Shown: positions 26,905 through 34,862 of the stretch, piece by piece
Layout of the letters: each line of letters starts with the position of its first letter
Numbering within the stretch: the first letter of the stretch is position 1
Source of the DNA: Streptosporangiaceae bacterium
Lineage (GTDB): Bacteria > Actinomycetota > Actinomycetes > Streptosporangiales > Streptosporangiaceae
Reading direction: 5' to 3'
DNA: 64,000 nt
Assembly (NCBI GenBank): GCA_025964695.1
Contig: JAOPYK010000004.1
Location: 62,001 to 126,000 of the forward strand
Position numbers and translations under genes: made by a program
Notes under the pieces: model-generated
Database searches by the model: none
What the model was told of the DNA's origin: nothing
The model's input: the letters and a program-made list of their open reading frames with translations, nothing else

Positions 26905-27927
26905 CTATTTGATCGCCATCGGGTTGAGGGGTGAGCCGGCTCCGCCGACGATCGGCAGGGGCTGGGCGACGAACATGAACTCGTGCACGCCGTCGAGGGC
27001 GCAGTCCTCGGCGAGGTCGTCCAGCCACAGCAGCTCGGCGAGCAGCAGGCCGAGATCGCGGAGTGCGGAGATGTGGAACGGGATGCGCCACGACCCGGCC
27101 GAGGCGTCCAGGGCCTCGACCGCGGAGTTGTCAGCGCCGACCAGCACGAGGTCGCGCTCGGCGATCCAGCCGGCCGCCGCAGCGGCCAGCCCCGCCTGCG
27201 GGGCGAGGCCGAGGCTGCCTCGCACGCCGTTCCAGCCGCCGAGCACGCCGGTCCGCACCAGCAGGATGTCACCCGGCCCGGTCGTCAGCCCGGTGGCGGA
27301 CAGCGCCGCGTCCAGGAGCTCGGGGCCGATCTCGGTGTCCGGCGGGACCTGATCGACCTCGAGGTGGCGGGCGATGTCAAGCAGCACGCCCCGGCCGATC
27401 ACGCCCTGCGTCAGGTGATGGATCCCCAGCCGTCTGGCGCCGCCTCCCGCCGTGACCAGTCCCGCCCAGTAGCCGTTGTACATGGTGTCGTCATGGGCGA
27501 CGTGCGCCAGCCCGTCCAGCTGGGTGTACGTCTGCGTGCCCATCACCAGGACCTCGTCGGAGTACGCCGGATGGGCCCGGGGCGGGTCCAGCACCGCGTC
27601 GCCGGTGGCCGAGGTGCGCAGCACCAGGGGAGTGGGCACGGCACCGGTCGTGGGGCCCCCGATCGGCAGGCCGAGCGAGAACGACCTTCCGGTCCGCACC
27701 ATCGCGGCACCCGCCCGTACGGTCTCGGGCGTCATCAGGTTGGCGCAGCCGATCTGGTCGTCGGGACCCCAGCGTCCCCAGTTGTGCGGGGAGCCCGGAG
27801 CGGCTCCGACGACCTTGCCGTGTTCGTCGACCCGGTAGGAGGGCGGCTCCCAGGCGTGCACCGGCTCCTCCGGCACGTCCTGGGCGCGGGCGCCTGGCCG
27901 GGATGGGGTCAAGGGAGAGGCTCCCAC
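26905..27927 (-). CDS. Cyclase-family protein (kynurenine-formamidase-like metal hydrolase)
   Basis: 340 residues of the cyclase family (PF04199). The metal-binding HxxxD-type signature appears as YTQLDGLAHVAHDDTMYNGYW, and the family's GDILLVRTG and IAERDLVLVGADNSAVE strands are present. The start is either GTG 27927 or TTG 27912; the TTG has GGGAG eight bases upstream and overlaps the preceding stop (TTGA). It is the last gene of a four-gene operon (dehydrogenase, DABB protein, metallo-hydrolase, cyclase), so hydrolysis of a lactone, amide or cyclic intermediate is likely. Confidence 0.88.
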   Translation of the reverse strand: MGASPLTPSRPGARAQDVPEEPVHAWEPPSYRVDEHGKVVGAAPGSPHNWGRWGPDDQIGCANLMTPETVRAGAAMVRTGRSFSLGLPIGGPTTGAVPTPLVLRTSATGDAVLDPPRAHPAYSDEVLVMGTQTYTQLDGLAHVAHDDTMYNGYWAGLVTAGGGARRLGIHHLTQGVIGRGVLLDIARHLEVDQVPPDTEIGPELLDAALSATGLTTGPGDILLVRTGVLGGWNGVRGSLGLAPQAGLAAAAAGWIAERDLVLVGADNSAVEALDASAGSWRIPFHISALRDLGLLLAELLWLDDLAEDCALDGVHEFMFVAQPLPIVGGAGSPLNPMAIK

Positions 27928-28739
27928 CGGCGGCGGCCGTCCCGGTCGACGATCAGGCCGAAGCGCAGACCGGGGAAGTGCGCGCCGACCACCGGCGTCC
28001 GGTCGCGGATGAGGTCGGCCACGATGGCCCGCTGGGCACGCCGGGCGGCGGTCTCGTCCACGTCGACGACCCGCTCCCAGGCGTCGTCCAGCAACTGGAC
28101 CGGATGATGGACGACGTCGCCGAGCAGCACGGCGCGCTCGCCCTGTGAGGTCAGCACGATCGTGGCGGAGCCGGGGGTGTGGCCCGCGGCGGGCACGACG
28201 TCGAGGCCCGGCGCCAGGGTGCTCTCCCCGGCCCAGGTGTCGAAGCGGTCCTCGATCGGGGCCAGGGTCGACGCCGCGAACCGGTGGAAGGCCGTGTCAC
28301 CGGTGCCGGCCACGAAGTAGGCCCAGTCGGCCGCGGCGCATCGGTAGGTCGCGTTCGGGAAGGTCGGGACGCCGTCCACCGCGCACCAGCCGATGTGGTC
28401 GGTGTGCAGGTGGGTCAGGACCACGTCGGTGATGTCGGCGGGCCCTATGCCCTCGGCCGCCAGGTTCTCCGGCAGCCGCGCGCCGGAGACGGTCGCGGGA
28501 GCCTGCGGGCCGTATCCCGCGTCGACCAGCACGACCCGCTCGCCGGCACGGATCAGGAACGTTCCGACCGGCATCTCCAGCTGCCCGGCGCTGGACAGGA
28601 ACCCGGTGTGCTCGGCCCAGTCCTCGTCCCTAGCGCCCTTGCCGGGCCGTTCCTTGCCCCCGGCGGCGTACAGCTGGGCCGGGGTGACGCGGCCGACGCC
28701 ATCGTCGACGGCGGTGACGTCGAGAGCGCCGACCCTCAT
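27909..28739 (-). CDS. MBL-fold metallo-hydrolase
   Basis: A 276-residue metallo-beta-lactamase-fold enzyme. The dinuclear zinc motif is HLHTDHIGW (about residue 105), with downstream ligands in AAGHTPGS, LLGDVVHHP and a final HFPG. This pattern is typical of the quorum-quenching lactonase-like/SdsA-neighbour branch, but the substrate is unknown. Its ATG overlaps the stop of the DABB gene (ATGA). There is no signal peptide, so it acts in the cytosol. Confidence 0.9.
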   Translation of the reverse strand: MRVGALDVTAVDDGVGRVTPAQLYAAGGKERPGKGARDEDWAEHTGFLSSAGQLEMPVGTFLIRAGERVVLVDAGYGPQAPATVSGARLPENLAAEGIGPADITDVVLTHLHTDHIGWCAVDGVPTFPNATYRCAAADWAYFVAGTGDTAFHRFAASTLAPIEDRFDTWAGESTLAPGLDVVPAAGHTPGSATIVLTSQGERAVLLGDVVHHPVQLLDDAWERVVDVDETAARRAQRAIVADLIRDRTPVVGAHFPGLRFGLIVDRDGRRRWEPLP

Positions 28740-29440
28740 TCGAGCGCTCCCTCGGCGGGGAACACCTGCCGGTAGACCTGTGTGTGCGCCTGTACGGCGT
28801 CGCCGAGCCGTCTTCGGCGCGGAGTGGCTTTGCTGGATTCCCGGAAGACGGCCGTGTCGACGATCCCGGCGTCCGCGAGCTCGTACAGCGCGAGGAAGTC
28901 CAGACCGGCCTCCGACTCGTGGCGGCCGAAGCCGGCGCCGTCGTCGGTCGTCTCGAACCGGCGCGCGTTCAGCACCCCGGGAACGCTCAGCAGTGCCGGA
29001 AGGTGCTCCTCGTCGTACCAGCTGTGGAAGTCCTCCAGGACCGACGGCTCCGCGGACATCATCACGTGGAGCAGCGCGGAGCCGGTCTGCTGCCGGTCCT
29101 GCGTGCCGGCACCGAGCCGCCGGTAGACCGTCCGGGCCAGTCCCAGGTCGAAGGCGACCCGCCGGGTCCACGGGCTGGGCTCGTCCACCAGACGCTGGAA
29201 CTCTGGCCGTTTCATCGGCTCCAGGTCGGCCAGCTCGTACAGCGTCACGAATCCGAAGTCCGTCGGGCTGGAGAAGTCGGTGGCCTGCCTCGCGAAGCGC
29301 CGTCCGCCGAGGATGCCCGGGACCGCGACCATGTCGGCCAGGTGTTCCTCGTCGTACCACGCCTCAAAGTCCGCCACCTTGGGCTGCGGCACGCTCCAGC
29401 GGAGCTGCAGCAGGTTCGACCCGGTCTGCTGGGCTGGCAT
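28736..29440 (-). CDS. Tandem-duplicated dimeric alpha/beta-barrel (DABB/EthD-like) protein
   Basis: A 234-residue protein made of two homologous halves. The first half has FEAWYDEEHLADMVAVPGILGGRRF and FVTLYELADL; the second has FHSWYDEEHLPALLSVPGVLNARRF and FLALYELADA. Single-domain relatives of about 100 residues form dimers around an active site, so this fusion makes an intramolecular pseudo-dimer. Relatives include EthD-like proteins and polyketide or aromatic-ring-processing enzymes. It is coupled to the metallo-hydrolase gene by a four-base overlap. Confidence 0.85.
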   Translation of the reverse strand: MPAQQTGSNLLQLRWSVPQPKVADFEAWYDEEHLADMVAVPGILGGRRFARQATDFSSPTDFGFVTLYELADLEPMKRPEFQRLVDEPSPWTRRVAFDLGLARTVYRRLGAGTQDRQQTGSALLHVMMSAEPSVLEDFHSWYDEEHLPALLSVPGVLNARRFETTDDGAGFGRHESEAGLDFLALYELADAGIVDTAVFRESSKATPRRRRLGDAVQAHTQVYRQVFPAEGALE

Positions 29441-29449
29441 CGGTGGTCC

Positions 29450-30562
29450 TCAGCCCTGGTCGAAGACGATGACGGAGCGGGCGACCGCACCTGAGCGTAC
29501 GTGCTCGACCGCCTCGTTGACCTTCTCCAGCGGGACCCGCTCGCTGACCAGGCCCTCGAGATTGATCCGCCCGCGCCGGTAGAGGTCCACGAGCAGTGGC
29601 AGATCCCGGGCGGGCGTCGCGTCTCCGCCCTGGGTGCCCATGAGCTTGCGCGAACCGAACAGCGTGCTCGCCGGGATCTCGAGGTTCTTGCCCGGAGGCG
29701 GGCTGCCCACCATCACCGTGGTGCCGCCCGGCTGGGTGGCGCCGAACGCCGCGGCGAGCACGGCAGGGCTCCCGGTGACGTCGAAGGCGTAGTCGGCGCC
29801 GCCGCGGACGATCTCACCGACCTGCTTGACCAGGTCGTCGGCGAGGATCGTGTGCGTCGCACCGAACTCCCCGGCCAGCCTGAGCTTCGACTCGATCACA
29901 TCCGCCGCGATGATCGTGGTGGCTCCGGCCAGCACCGCGCCCTGGATGGCGTTGAGACCTACCCCGCCGCAGCCGACCACCAGCACGCTCGCGCCGGGCT
30001 CGACCTTCGCCGTGTTGAGCACGGCCCCGACCCCGGTGATCACGCCGCAGGCGGTCAGGGAGAGCAGGTCGAGCGGGGTGTCCTTGGCCACCTTGACGCA
30101 CATGGCCTCGGCCACCACGGTGTATTCAGCGAACGACCCGATGCCGATGTACGGGCGGACGGCCTCGCCGCTGACGCTCAGCCGGGTTCCGCCGTCGGGC
30201 ATCAGGCCCATGATGGCCGCCAGCCGCGATTTTGCGCTGCACAGGTGGGCCCGGCCGCGCGCGCAGTTGCGGCAGCGGCCGCAGGGGCCGTTCATGGCGA
30301 CGATGACGTGGTCGCCCGCCTTGACGGAGGTGACGCCGGGGCCGGTGGCGGTGACCACCCCGGCGCTCTCATGGCCGGGGATGACCGGAAGCTGCCGGGC
30401 CACCGGGCTCTTGCCGTCGAGCGTCTTGAGATCGGAACCGCAAATTCCGGAGGCGGCGATCTTTACCAGCACCTCGCCCGCGCGGGGGTCCTCGACCCGC
30501 ACGTCCGTGATCTCCAGGGGGGAGCCGAACTCCCGCAGTACCGCGGCCCGCATCGTGGTCAT
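29450..30562 (-). CDS. Zinc-dependent alcohol dehydrogenase (MDR family)
   Basis: A 370-residue medium-chain dehydrogenase. The catalytic zinc region reads GICGSDLKTL and GHESAGVV, the structural zinc cysteines are CGRCRNCARGRAHLC, and the NAD-binding motif is VVGCGGVGLNAIQGA. GGAGGAG precedes ATG 30562. It is the first gene of the operon that continues with DABB, metallo-hydrolase and cyclase. The operator at 30601-30614 lies 39 bases upstream. It is likely to oxidise a hydroxylated or hydroxymethyl intermediate. Confidence 0.92.
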   Translation of the reverse strand: MTTMRAAVLREFGSPLEITDVRVEDPRAGEVLVKIAASGICGSDLKTLDGKSPVARQLPVIPGHESAGVVTATGPGVTSVKAGDHVIVAMNGPCGRCRNCARGRAHLCSAKSRLAAIMGLMPDGGTRLSVSGEAVRPYIGIGSFAEYTVVAEAMCVKVAKDTPLDLLSLTACGVITGVGAVLNTAKVEPGASVLVVGCGGVGLNAIQGAVLAGATTIIAADVIESKLRLAGEFGATHTILADDLVKQVGEIVRGGADYAFDVTGSPAVLAAAFGATQPGGTTVMVGSPPPGKNLEIPASTLFGSRKLMGTQGGDATPARDLPLLVDLYRRGRINLEGLVSERVPLEKVNEAVEHVRSGAVARSVIVFDQG

Positions 30563-30600
30563 CCCGGCTCCTCCAGCGTTGATCGTGCGACCACGCTAGC

Positions 30601-30614
30601 ACCAAGCACTTGCT
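30601..30614. promoter_or_regulatory. Operator ACCAAGCACTTGCT (AnCAAGnnCTTGnT)
   Basis: A second exact match to AnCAAGnnCTTGnT, 39 bases upstream of the alcohol dehydrogenase start and in the only long gap before the thioesterase gene. It is the same pattern as at 21994 and, with one mismatch, 19657, so the same regulator probably controls this operon. Confidence 0.65.
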
Positions 30615-30816
30615 TGTTCGAGGGTAGACCGGGGGCGATGCGTTCGGCGTACGGCCGATCAGCCGGGCCGCTCGGGGCCTGTTCCGCCCTCCCCGCCCTG
30701 AACCTCTTCGCCGGAGCACCTGATCGCTTCGCGAATGTGACGTAGCGCTCCTTTGGCGCATCGACGAGTTCCGAGGTTCTAGAATCATGTTCGGTCGTCG
30801 ATGCGCGGGAGGATGA

Positions 30817-31458
30817 ATGACCGGGGCCGGGTCGGCGATGCAGCGCGTCTTCGTGACAAGGGAGCGGCATGCTCTGGGGGCGGACCAGATAGACGCGCTC
30901 ACCGAGTTGGCCGCCCGGGTCCGTGAGCTCACGGAAGCCGTCGTGCTCACCGATGTGGAGCCCGCCGAGGTGGCCGAAGTGACCGAGGAGGTCGCCAAGC
31001 TCACCGCCCGCCTCTCCGCCGCGCGCCGGGTGGCACCTCCGATCGCCCAACTCGACGGGCAGGGCCTGGTCCGTCAGCTCGCCAGCCCGGTCAGCGGCCG
31101 GCTCAACCCGATCGCGCCACCGGTCGAGATGAAGGCACAGCCGGACGGGTCGGTGCGTTGCGAGTTCACGCTGAGCGCCGTCTACGAGGGGCCGCCCGGC
31201 TTCGTGCACGGCGGCGTCTCCGCGCTCATCCTCGACCAATTGCTGGGCTCCGCGGCGGCCGTCAACGGCACTCCCGGCATGACCGCCACCCTCGACCTGC
31301 GCTACCGCCGGCCCACCCCGTACGGCGTCCCGCTGACCGCCGAGGCCAGGACGGTCCGGGTGGACGGCCGCAAGACCTATGCTGACGCCTTCATCGCCGG
31401 CCCGGACGGCAAGCCGACCGTCGAGGCCACCGCGATGTTCATCATGCCGCTGCGCTGA
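30817..31458 (+). CDS. PaaI-family hotdog thioesterase
   Basis: 213 residues. The C-terminal 130 residues are a hotdog fold with the PaaI/4HBT signature PGFVHGGVSALILDQLLGSAA, then TATLDLRYRRPTPYGVPLTAEA. The N-terminal 80 residues are helical and charged, with no clear family. GGGAGGATGA precedes ATG 30817. Such enzymes release a free acid from an acyl-CoA, often unsticking stalled catabolic intermediates. Confidence 0.85.
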   Translation: MTGAGSAMQRVFVTRERHALGADQIDALTELAARVRELTEAVVLTDVEPAEVAEVTEEVAKLTARLSAARRVAPPIAQLDGQGLVRQLASPVSGRLNPIAPPVEMKAQPDGSVRCEFTLSAVYEGPPGFVHGGVSALILDQLLGSAAAVNGTPGMTATLDLRYRRPTPYGVPLTAEARTVRVDGRKTYADAFIAGPDGKPTVEATAMFIMPLR

Positions 31459-31567
31459 GCCGCGCGTCCGGATGAGGCTCGGCGTCAAACCCGCGGGGGA
31501 TCCTCGCCAGGCCCCTGAGAGTGATCGTCCCACCTCGTACCTGGGTATCCCCGCAGATGGGGGAGTG

Positions 31568-32041
31568 ATGAATGCAACGACGAGAGTGATCGCGACCTTC
31601 TACGAGGCGTTCGGGCGCGGGGATCCGGACACCATGGCGAAGTGCTACCACCCGGACGTCGTCTTCTCCGACCCGATCTTCCCCGAACTGCGGGGAGTGC
31701 AGGTCATGGAGATGTGGCGGATGCTGCTGGAGCGCTCCGCGGGGATCGAGGTCGTGGCGAGCGGCCTCGACGGGGACGACCGGTGCGGGCAGGCACACTG
31801 CGCGGTGCGGTACACGTCGCGGCGGACCGGCCGCGCGATGGACAACGAGATCGACGCCGGCTTCCGCTTCGCCGACGGCATGATCATCGAGCACAAGGAT
31901 CACTTCGACTTCTGGCACTGGTCCCGGCAGGCACTCGGGATGCCGGGCCTGCTGCTCGGCTGGACCCCGTCCCTGCAACGGAAGGTACAGACGGCCGCCG
32001 TCGCCGGCCTGGTCACCTTCATGGGCAGATGGCCGTCGTAA
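31568..32041 (+). CDS. NTF2-like (SnoaL-type) protein
   Basis: 157 residues from ATG 31568, preceded by GGGGGAG. N-terminal TRVIATFYEAFGRGDPDTMAKCYHPDVVFSDPIFPELRG is the classical nuclear-transport-factor-2 / SnoaL opening. The centre has FRFADGMIIEHKDHFDFWHWSRQALG. It probably binds a small hydrophobic ligand or catalyses an isomerisation, but no catalytic residues can be named. It lies 109 bases after the thioesterase gene on the same strand. Confidence 0.82.
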   Translation: MNATTRVIATFYEAFGRGDPDTMAKCYHPDVVFSDPIFPELRGVQVMEMWRMLLERSAGIEVVASGLDGDDRCGQAHCAVRYTSRRTGRAMDNEIDAGFRFADGMIIEHKDHFDFWHWSRQALGMPGLLLGWTPSLQRKVQTAAVAGLVTFMGRWPS

Positions 32042-32253
32042 GGCGAGTTCACGGGCAGATGGCCACATGTGTGGAACAGTGGCGGCCTCGAGTCACCTGA
32101 TCAGTCGGCTGACGAGTCACGGGCCTGTGGACGGCCAGGATCAAGAACGGCGAGGTCGACCTCCAGTAAGGCCGGCGGCAGCTGAGGGACCGGGAACGCG
32201 CTCCAGGGTCCCGCCTCTGCTGGGGGACGGCCGAAGGTCCCCGCCCGCCACCC

Positions 32254-33192
32254 TCATGACGTACCCAGCCCGTCGGAGACCGGGACGTCCTCGGGTGTGA
32301 GGGTCATCCCGGCCGCTGCGGCCGCCTCCAGCAACAACGCCGCAAAGTCCTCCTCGCGGTGGCCGCGGCCGACCGCGTGCTGCACGATCTGGTGGGTCAG
32401 CGCCGCCACCGGCATCGGCACCTCCAGCTCGCGGGCCGCGGCCAGGCCCAGATCGAAGTCCTTGCGCAGCAGTACCGGCGTGAAGGTCGGGGTGAAGTCG
32501 AGGTTGACGAAGGCCGGGGTCTTGTAGCGGGTGAAGACCGAACCCATGACCGAGTCGTTGAGGAACTCCAGGAACGCCGCGCGCTCCACGCCGCCCTTCT
32601 CGGCCAGCACGGTGATCTCCGCCAGGGACTGGGTGACGACGCCCAGGAAGATGTTGTGGGCGAGCTTGACCAGCCGGGCCACCTCCCCCTCGCCGGCGTA
32701 GGTGGCCGCCCGAGCGACGGTCTCCAGCAGATCCCGTACCTCGTCGAAGGTCTCGCGCGGGCCGGAGGCGACCAGCGACAGCTTGCCCGCCTTGACGACC
32801 TTGGCGTTGCCGGACACCGGTGCCACGAGCAGGCTGGTGCCGAGCTTGGCGGCCTCGGCACGGACCTGTGCCGACACCTCGGACGAGACCGTTGAGCAGT
32901 CCACCAGGATCCGCGGCGACCGGCCCTCCTGGAGCACCCCGCCCTCACCCGTGGTGACCTGCGCGAAGTCGGCGGAGGCGGAGACCATCGTGAACACGAT
33001 GTCGCGGTCGGCCAGCTCCGCCGGGCTGTCCACGATCACCGCGCCGAGCGCGGCCAGCGGTTCGGCCTTCGCACGGGTGCGGTTGTAGACGCTGACCGGG
33101 TGACCTGCCTTCAGCAGCCGGGCCGCCATCGCGTAACCCATCCGGCCGGTACCGATCCAGCCGAGGGTGCGCGAAGCTTCAGTGCTGCTCAT
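32254..33192 (-). CDS. 3-hydroxyisobutyrate-dehydrogenase-like NAD(P)-dependent oxidoreductase
   Basis: A 312-residue beta-hydroxyacid dehydrogenase. The Rossmann motif GWIGTGRMGYAMAARLLKAGHPVSVYNRT, the substrate motif VAPVSGNAKVVKAGKLSLVASG and the catalytic Lys region KLAHNIFLGVVTQSLAE are present. It is the last gene of the second Liv operon and overlaps the preceding ATPase gene by 14 bases. Oxidation of an imported or derived beta-hydroxy acid is a reasonable inference. The 210 bases beyond its stop hold no gene that I can support. Confidence 0.9.
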   Translation of the reverse strand: MSSTEASRTLGWIGTGRMGYAMAARLLKAGHPVSVYNRTRAKAEPLAALGAVIVDSPAELADRDIVFTMVSASADFAQVTTGEGGVLQEGRSPRILVDCSTVSSEVSAQVRAEAAKLGTSLLVAPVSGNAKVVKAGKLSLVASGPRETFDEVRDLLETVARAATYAGEGEVARLVKLAHNIFLGVVTQSLAEITVLAEKGGVERAAFLEFLNDSVMGSVFTRYKTPAFVNLDFTPTFTPVLLRKDFDLGLAAARELEVPMPVAALTHQIVQHAVGRGHREEDFAALLLEAAAAAGMTLTPEDVPVSDGLGTS

Positions 33193-34117
33193 CAGTCTCC
33201 TTGTCGGTCTGTGCGCCGCCGGTCTGTGCGGCTGTGGTCTGGGCGGCTGTGGCTGTGGCTTTGGCGGCTGTGGTTTGGGTGGAGTCGATCTGTGTGGTGG
33301 TGGTCTGTGTGGTGGTGGTCTGTGACGTGGTGGTCTGTGAGGTGGTACCGGCTGCGGGCTTGGCGGCCCCGAGATAGAGCCGGGCCACCTCGGGGTCGGC
33401 GAGCAGTTCCCGGCCGGTGCCGGTCAGCGCGACCACCCCGGCCTCCAGGACGGCGCCGTGGTGCGAGGCCGCCAGGCCCGACCGCGCGTTCTGCTCGACC
33501 AGCAGTACGGTGCGGCCGGTGGCGGCCAGCCGGCCGATCGCGTCGAACACCAGATGCCGGGACTTGGGATCCAGCCCGATGGACGGCTCGTCCAGCAGGA
33601 TCAGCCGCGGATCGAACAACAGCGTGCGGGCCAGCTCGACCTGTTTCTGCTCCCCGCCGGACAACGACCCGGCGTGCGCGCCGCGCCGCTCGGCCACGAT
33701 GGGGAACATCGCGGCGACCTCGTCGACGCGGCGTGTCAGCTCCCGCTCGTTGCCGCGCAGATAGCCGGCCATCAGCAGGTTGTCCCACACGGTCATCCCC
33801 GGGAACAGGCTGCGTTCCTGCGGTACGTGCACGATGCCGCGCAGGAGGTTGGCCCGCGGCGGACTGCCGGTGATGTCGTCGCCCTGGAAGACGACCCGCC
33901 CGGCACTCGGCCGCAGCAGGCCGCTGACCGCCTTCAGCACGGTCGACTTGCCCGCTCCGTTCGGCCCGATCAGGCAGGTCACCCCGCCCCCGAGGACGTC
34001 GAGGGTGACACCTTTGAGGATGTCGCCGGAGCCGTAGCCGGCCACGACGTCTTCCAGGTGCAACAGCACGGTGCCCGGCGGCGGGGCCTGCACGGTCTCG
34101 GCCACTTGACTGGTCAC
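33179..34117 (-). CDS. Branched-chain-type ABC transporter ATP-binding protein (LivF type) with Thr/Gln tail
   Basis: 312 residues from GTG 34117, which follows AGGGGAG by six bases (GTG 34123 is possible). Walker A is GPNGAGKST, the signature is LSGGEQKQVELARTL and Walker B is LILLDEPSIGLD. A normal LivF would end near residue 250. Here a tail of about 58 residues follows, mostly Thr, Gln and Ala (for example TTSQTTTSQTTTTQ), encoded by short repeats at 33182-33351. The tail is probably disordered and dispensable, which is inference. Confidence 0.9.
   Translation of the reverse strand: MTSQVAETVQAPPPGTVLLHLEDVVAGYGSGDILKGVTLDVLGGGVTCLIGPNGAGKSTVLKAVSGLLRPSAGRVVFQGDDITGSPPRANLLRGIVHVPQERSLFPGMTVWDNLLMAGYLRGNERELTRRVDEVAAMFPIVAERRGAHAGSLSGGEQKQVELARTLLFDPRLILLDEPSIGLDPKSRHLVFDAIGRLAATGRTVLLVEQNARSGLAASHHGAVLEAGVVALTGTGRELLADPEVARLYLGAAKPAAGTTSQTTTSQTTTTQTTTTQIDSTQTTAAKATATAAQTTAAQTGGAQTDKETDEQH
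33182..33351. repeat. Degenerate short repeats encoding the Thr/Gln-rich LivF tail
   Basis: On the plus strand, runs such as GGTGGTCTGTG and GCGGCTGTGG recur. On the coding strand they spell repeated Thr-Thr-x-Gln and Ala-Ala/Thr-Ala. The pattern keeps frame and ends close to the overlapping start of the next gene. Confidence 0.8.
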
Positions 34118-34130
34118 ACTCACTCCCCTG

Positions 34131-34862
34131 CTAGTCACCGAGGTAGGCGTCCAGGACGCGTGGATCCGACTGCACCTGTACGGGCGTCCCGGACGCGATG
34201 GGGGCACCCCGATCGAGGACGATCACCGGGTCGCACAGGCGCATGACGAACTGCATGTCGTGCTCGACGATCAGGAAGGTCGTCCCGCCGGCATGGCGGG
34301 AGCGGATGTGCGCCTCCATCGTCTCGATCAGCACCGGATTGACCCCGGCGGTCGGCTCGTCGAGGAGCACCAGCCGGGGCTCGCTCACCAGCAGCGCGGC
34401 GAACTCCAGCAGCTTGCGCTGACCGAAGGACAGCTCCGCCGCGGTGAGGTCGGCGACCCGGTCCAGCCGGAACTCCTCCAGGAGCTCCGCGGCGCGCAGC
34501 CGGTCGGACCGGGAGATCCGCCGCCCGAACAGCGCCGCCAGGCTCCAGCCGCCCGCCACGACCAGGTTCTCCTGCACGCTCAGCTCGGGGAACACCCGAG
34601 CCTGCTGGAACGTGCGGGACAGCCCCCTGCGGTACAGGCGGCCCGGGTCCATGCCGGTGATCGTGCGGCCCGCGAAGGCGACGGTGCCGGAGTCGGCGGG
34701 CAGATAGCCGGTGACCAGATTGAACACCGTGGTCTTGCCGGAGCCGTTGGGGCCGATGAGGGCTGTCACGGTGTTCTCGGCGACGGTGAACGAACAGTCG
34801 TCCACCGCGCTGACCCCGCCGAAACGCTTGGTGAGGCCGGTGACCTCCAGCAAAGCGGTCAT
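34131..34862 (-). CDS. Branched-chain-type ABC transporter ATP-binding protein (LivG type)
   Basis: A 243-residue ATPase: Walker A GPNGSGKTT, Q-loop region SRTFQQARVFPELSVQENL, signature LSFGQRKLLEFAALL (LSFGQ, usual for LivG), Walker B LVLLDEPTAGVN and H-loop IVEHDMQFV. The ATG overlaps the stop of the upstream permease gene (ATGA). It is part of the second Liv operon. Confidence 0.94.
   Translation of the reverse strand: MTALLEVTGLTKRFGGVSAVDDCSFTVAENTVTALIGPNGSGKTTVFNLVTGYLPADSGTVAFAGRTITGMDPGRLYRRGLSRTFQQARVFPELSVQENLVVAGGWSLAALFGRRISRSDRLRAAELLEEFRLDRVADLTAAELSFGQRKLLEFAALLVSEPRLVLLDEPTAGVNPVLIETMEAHIRSRHAGGTTFLIVEHDMQFVMRLCDPVIVLDRGAPIASGTPVQVQSDPRVLDAYLGD

Noticed and set aside
19657..30614. 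Naming the regulon KstR2 / cholesterol ring degradation
   Set aside because: The site pattern fits, but none of the characteristic ring C/D genes or the regulator gene is present, so only the motif likeness is claimed.
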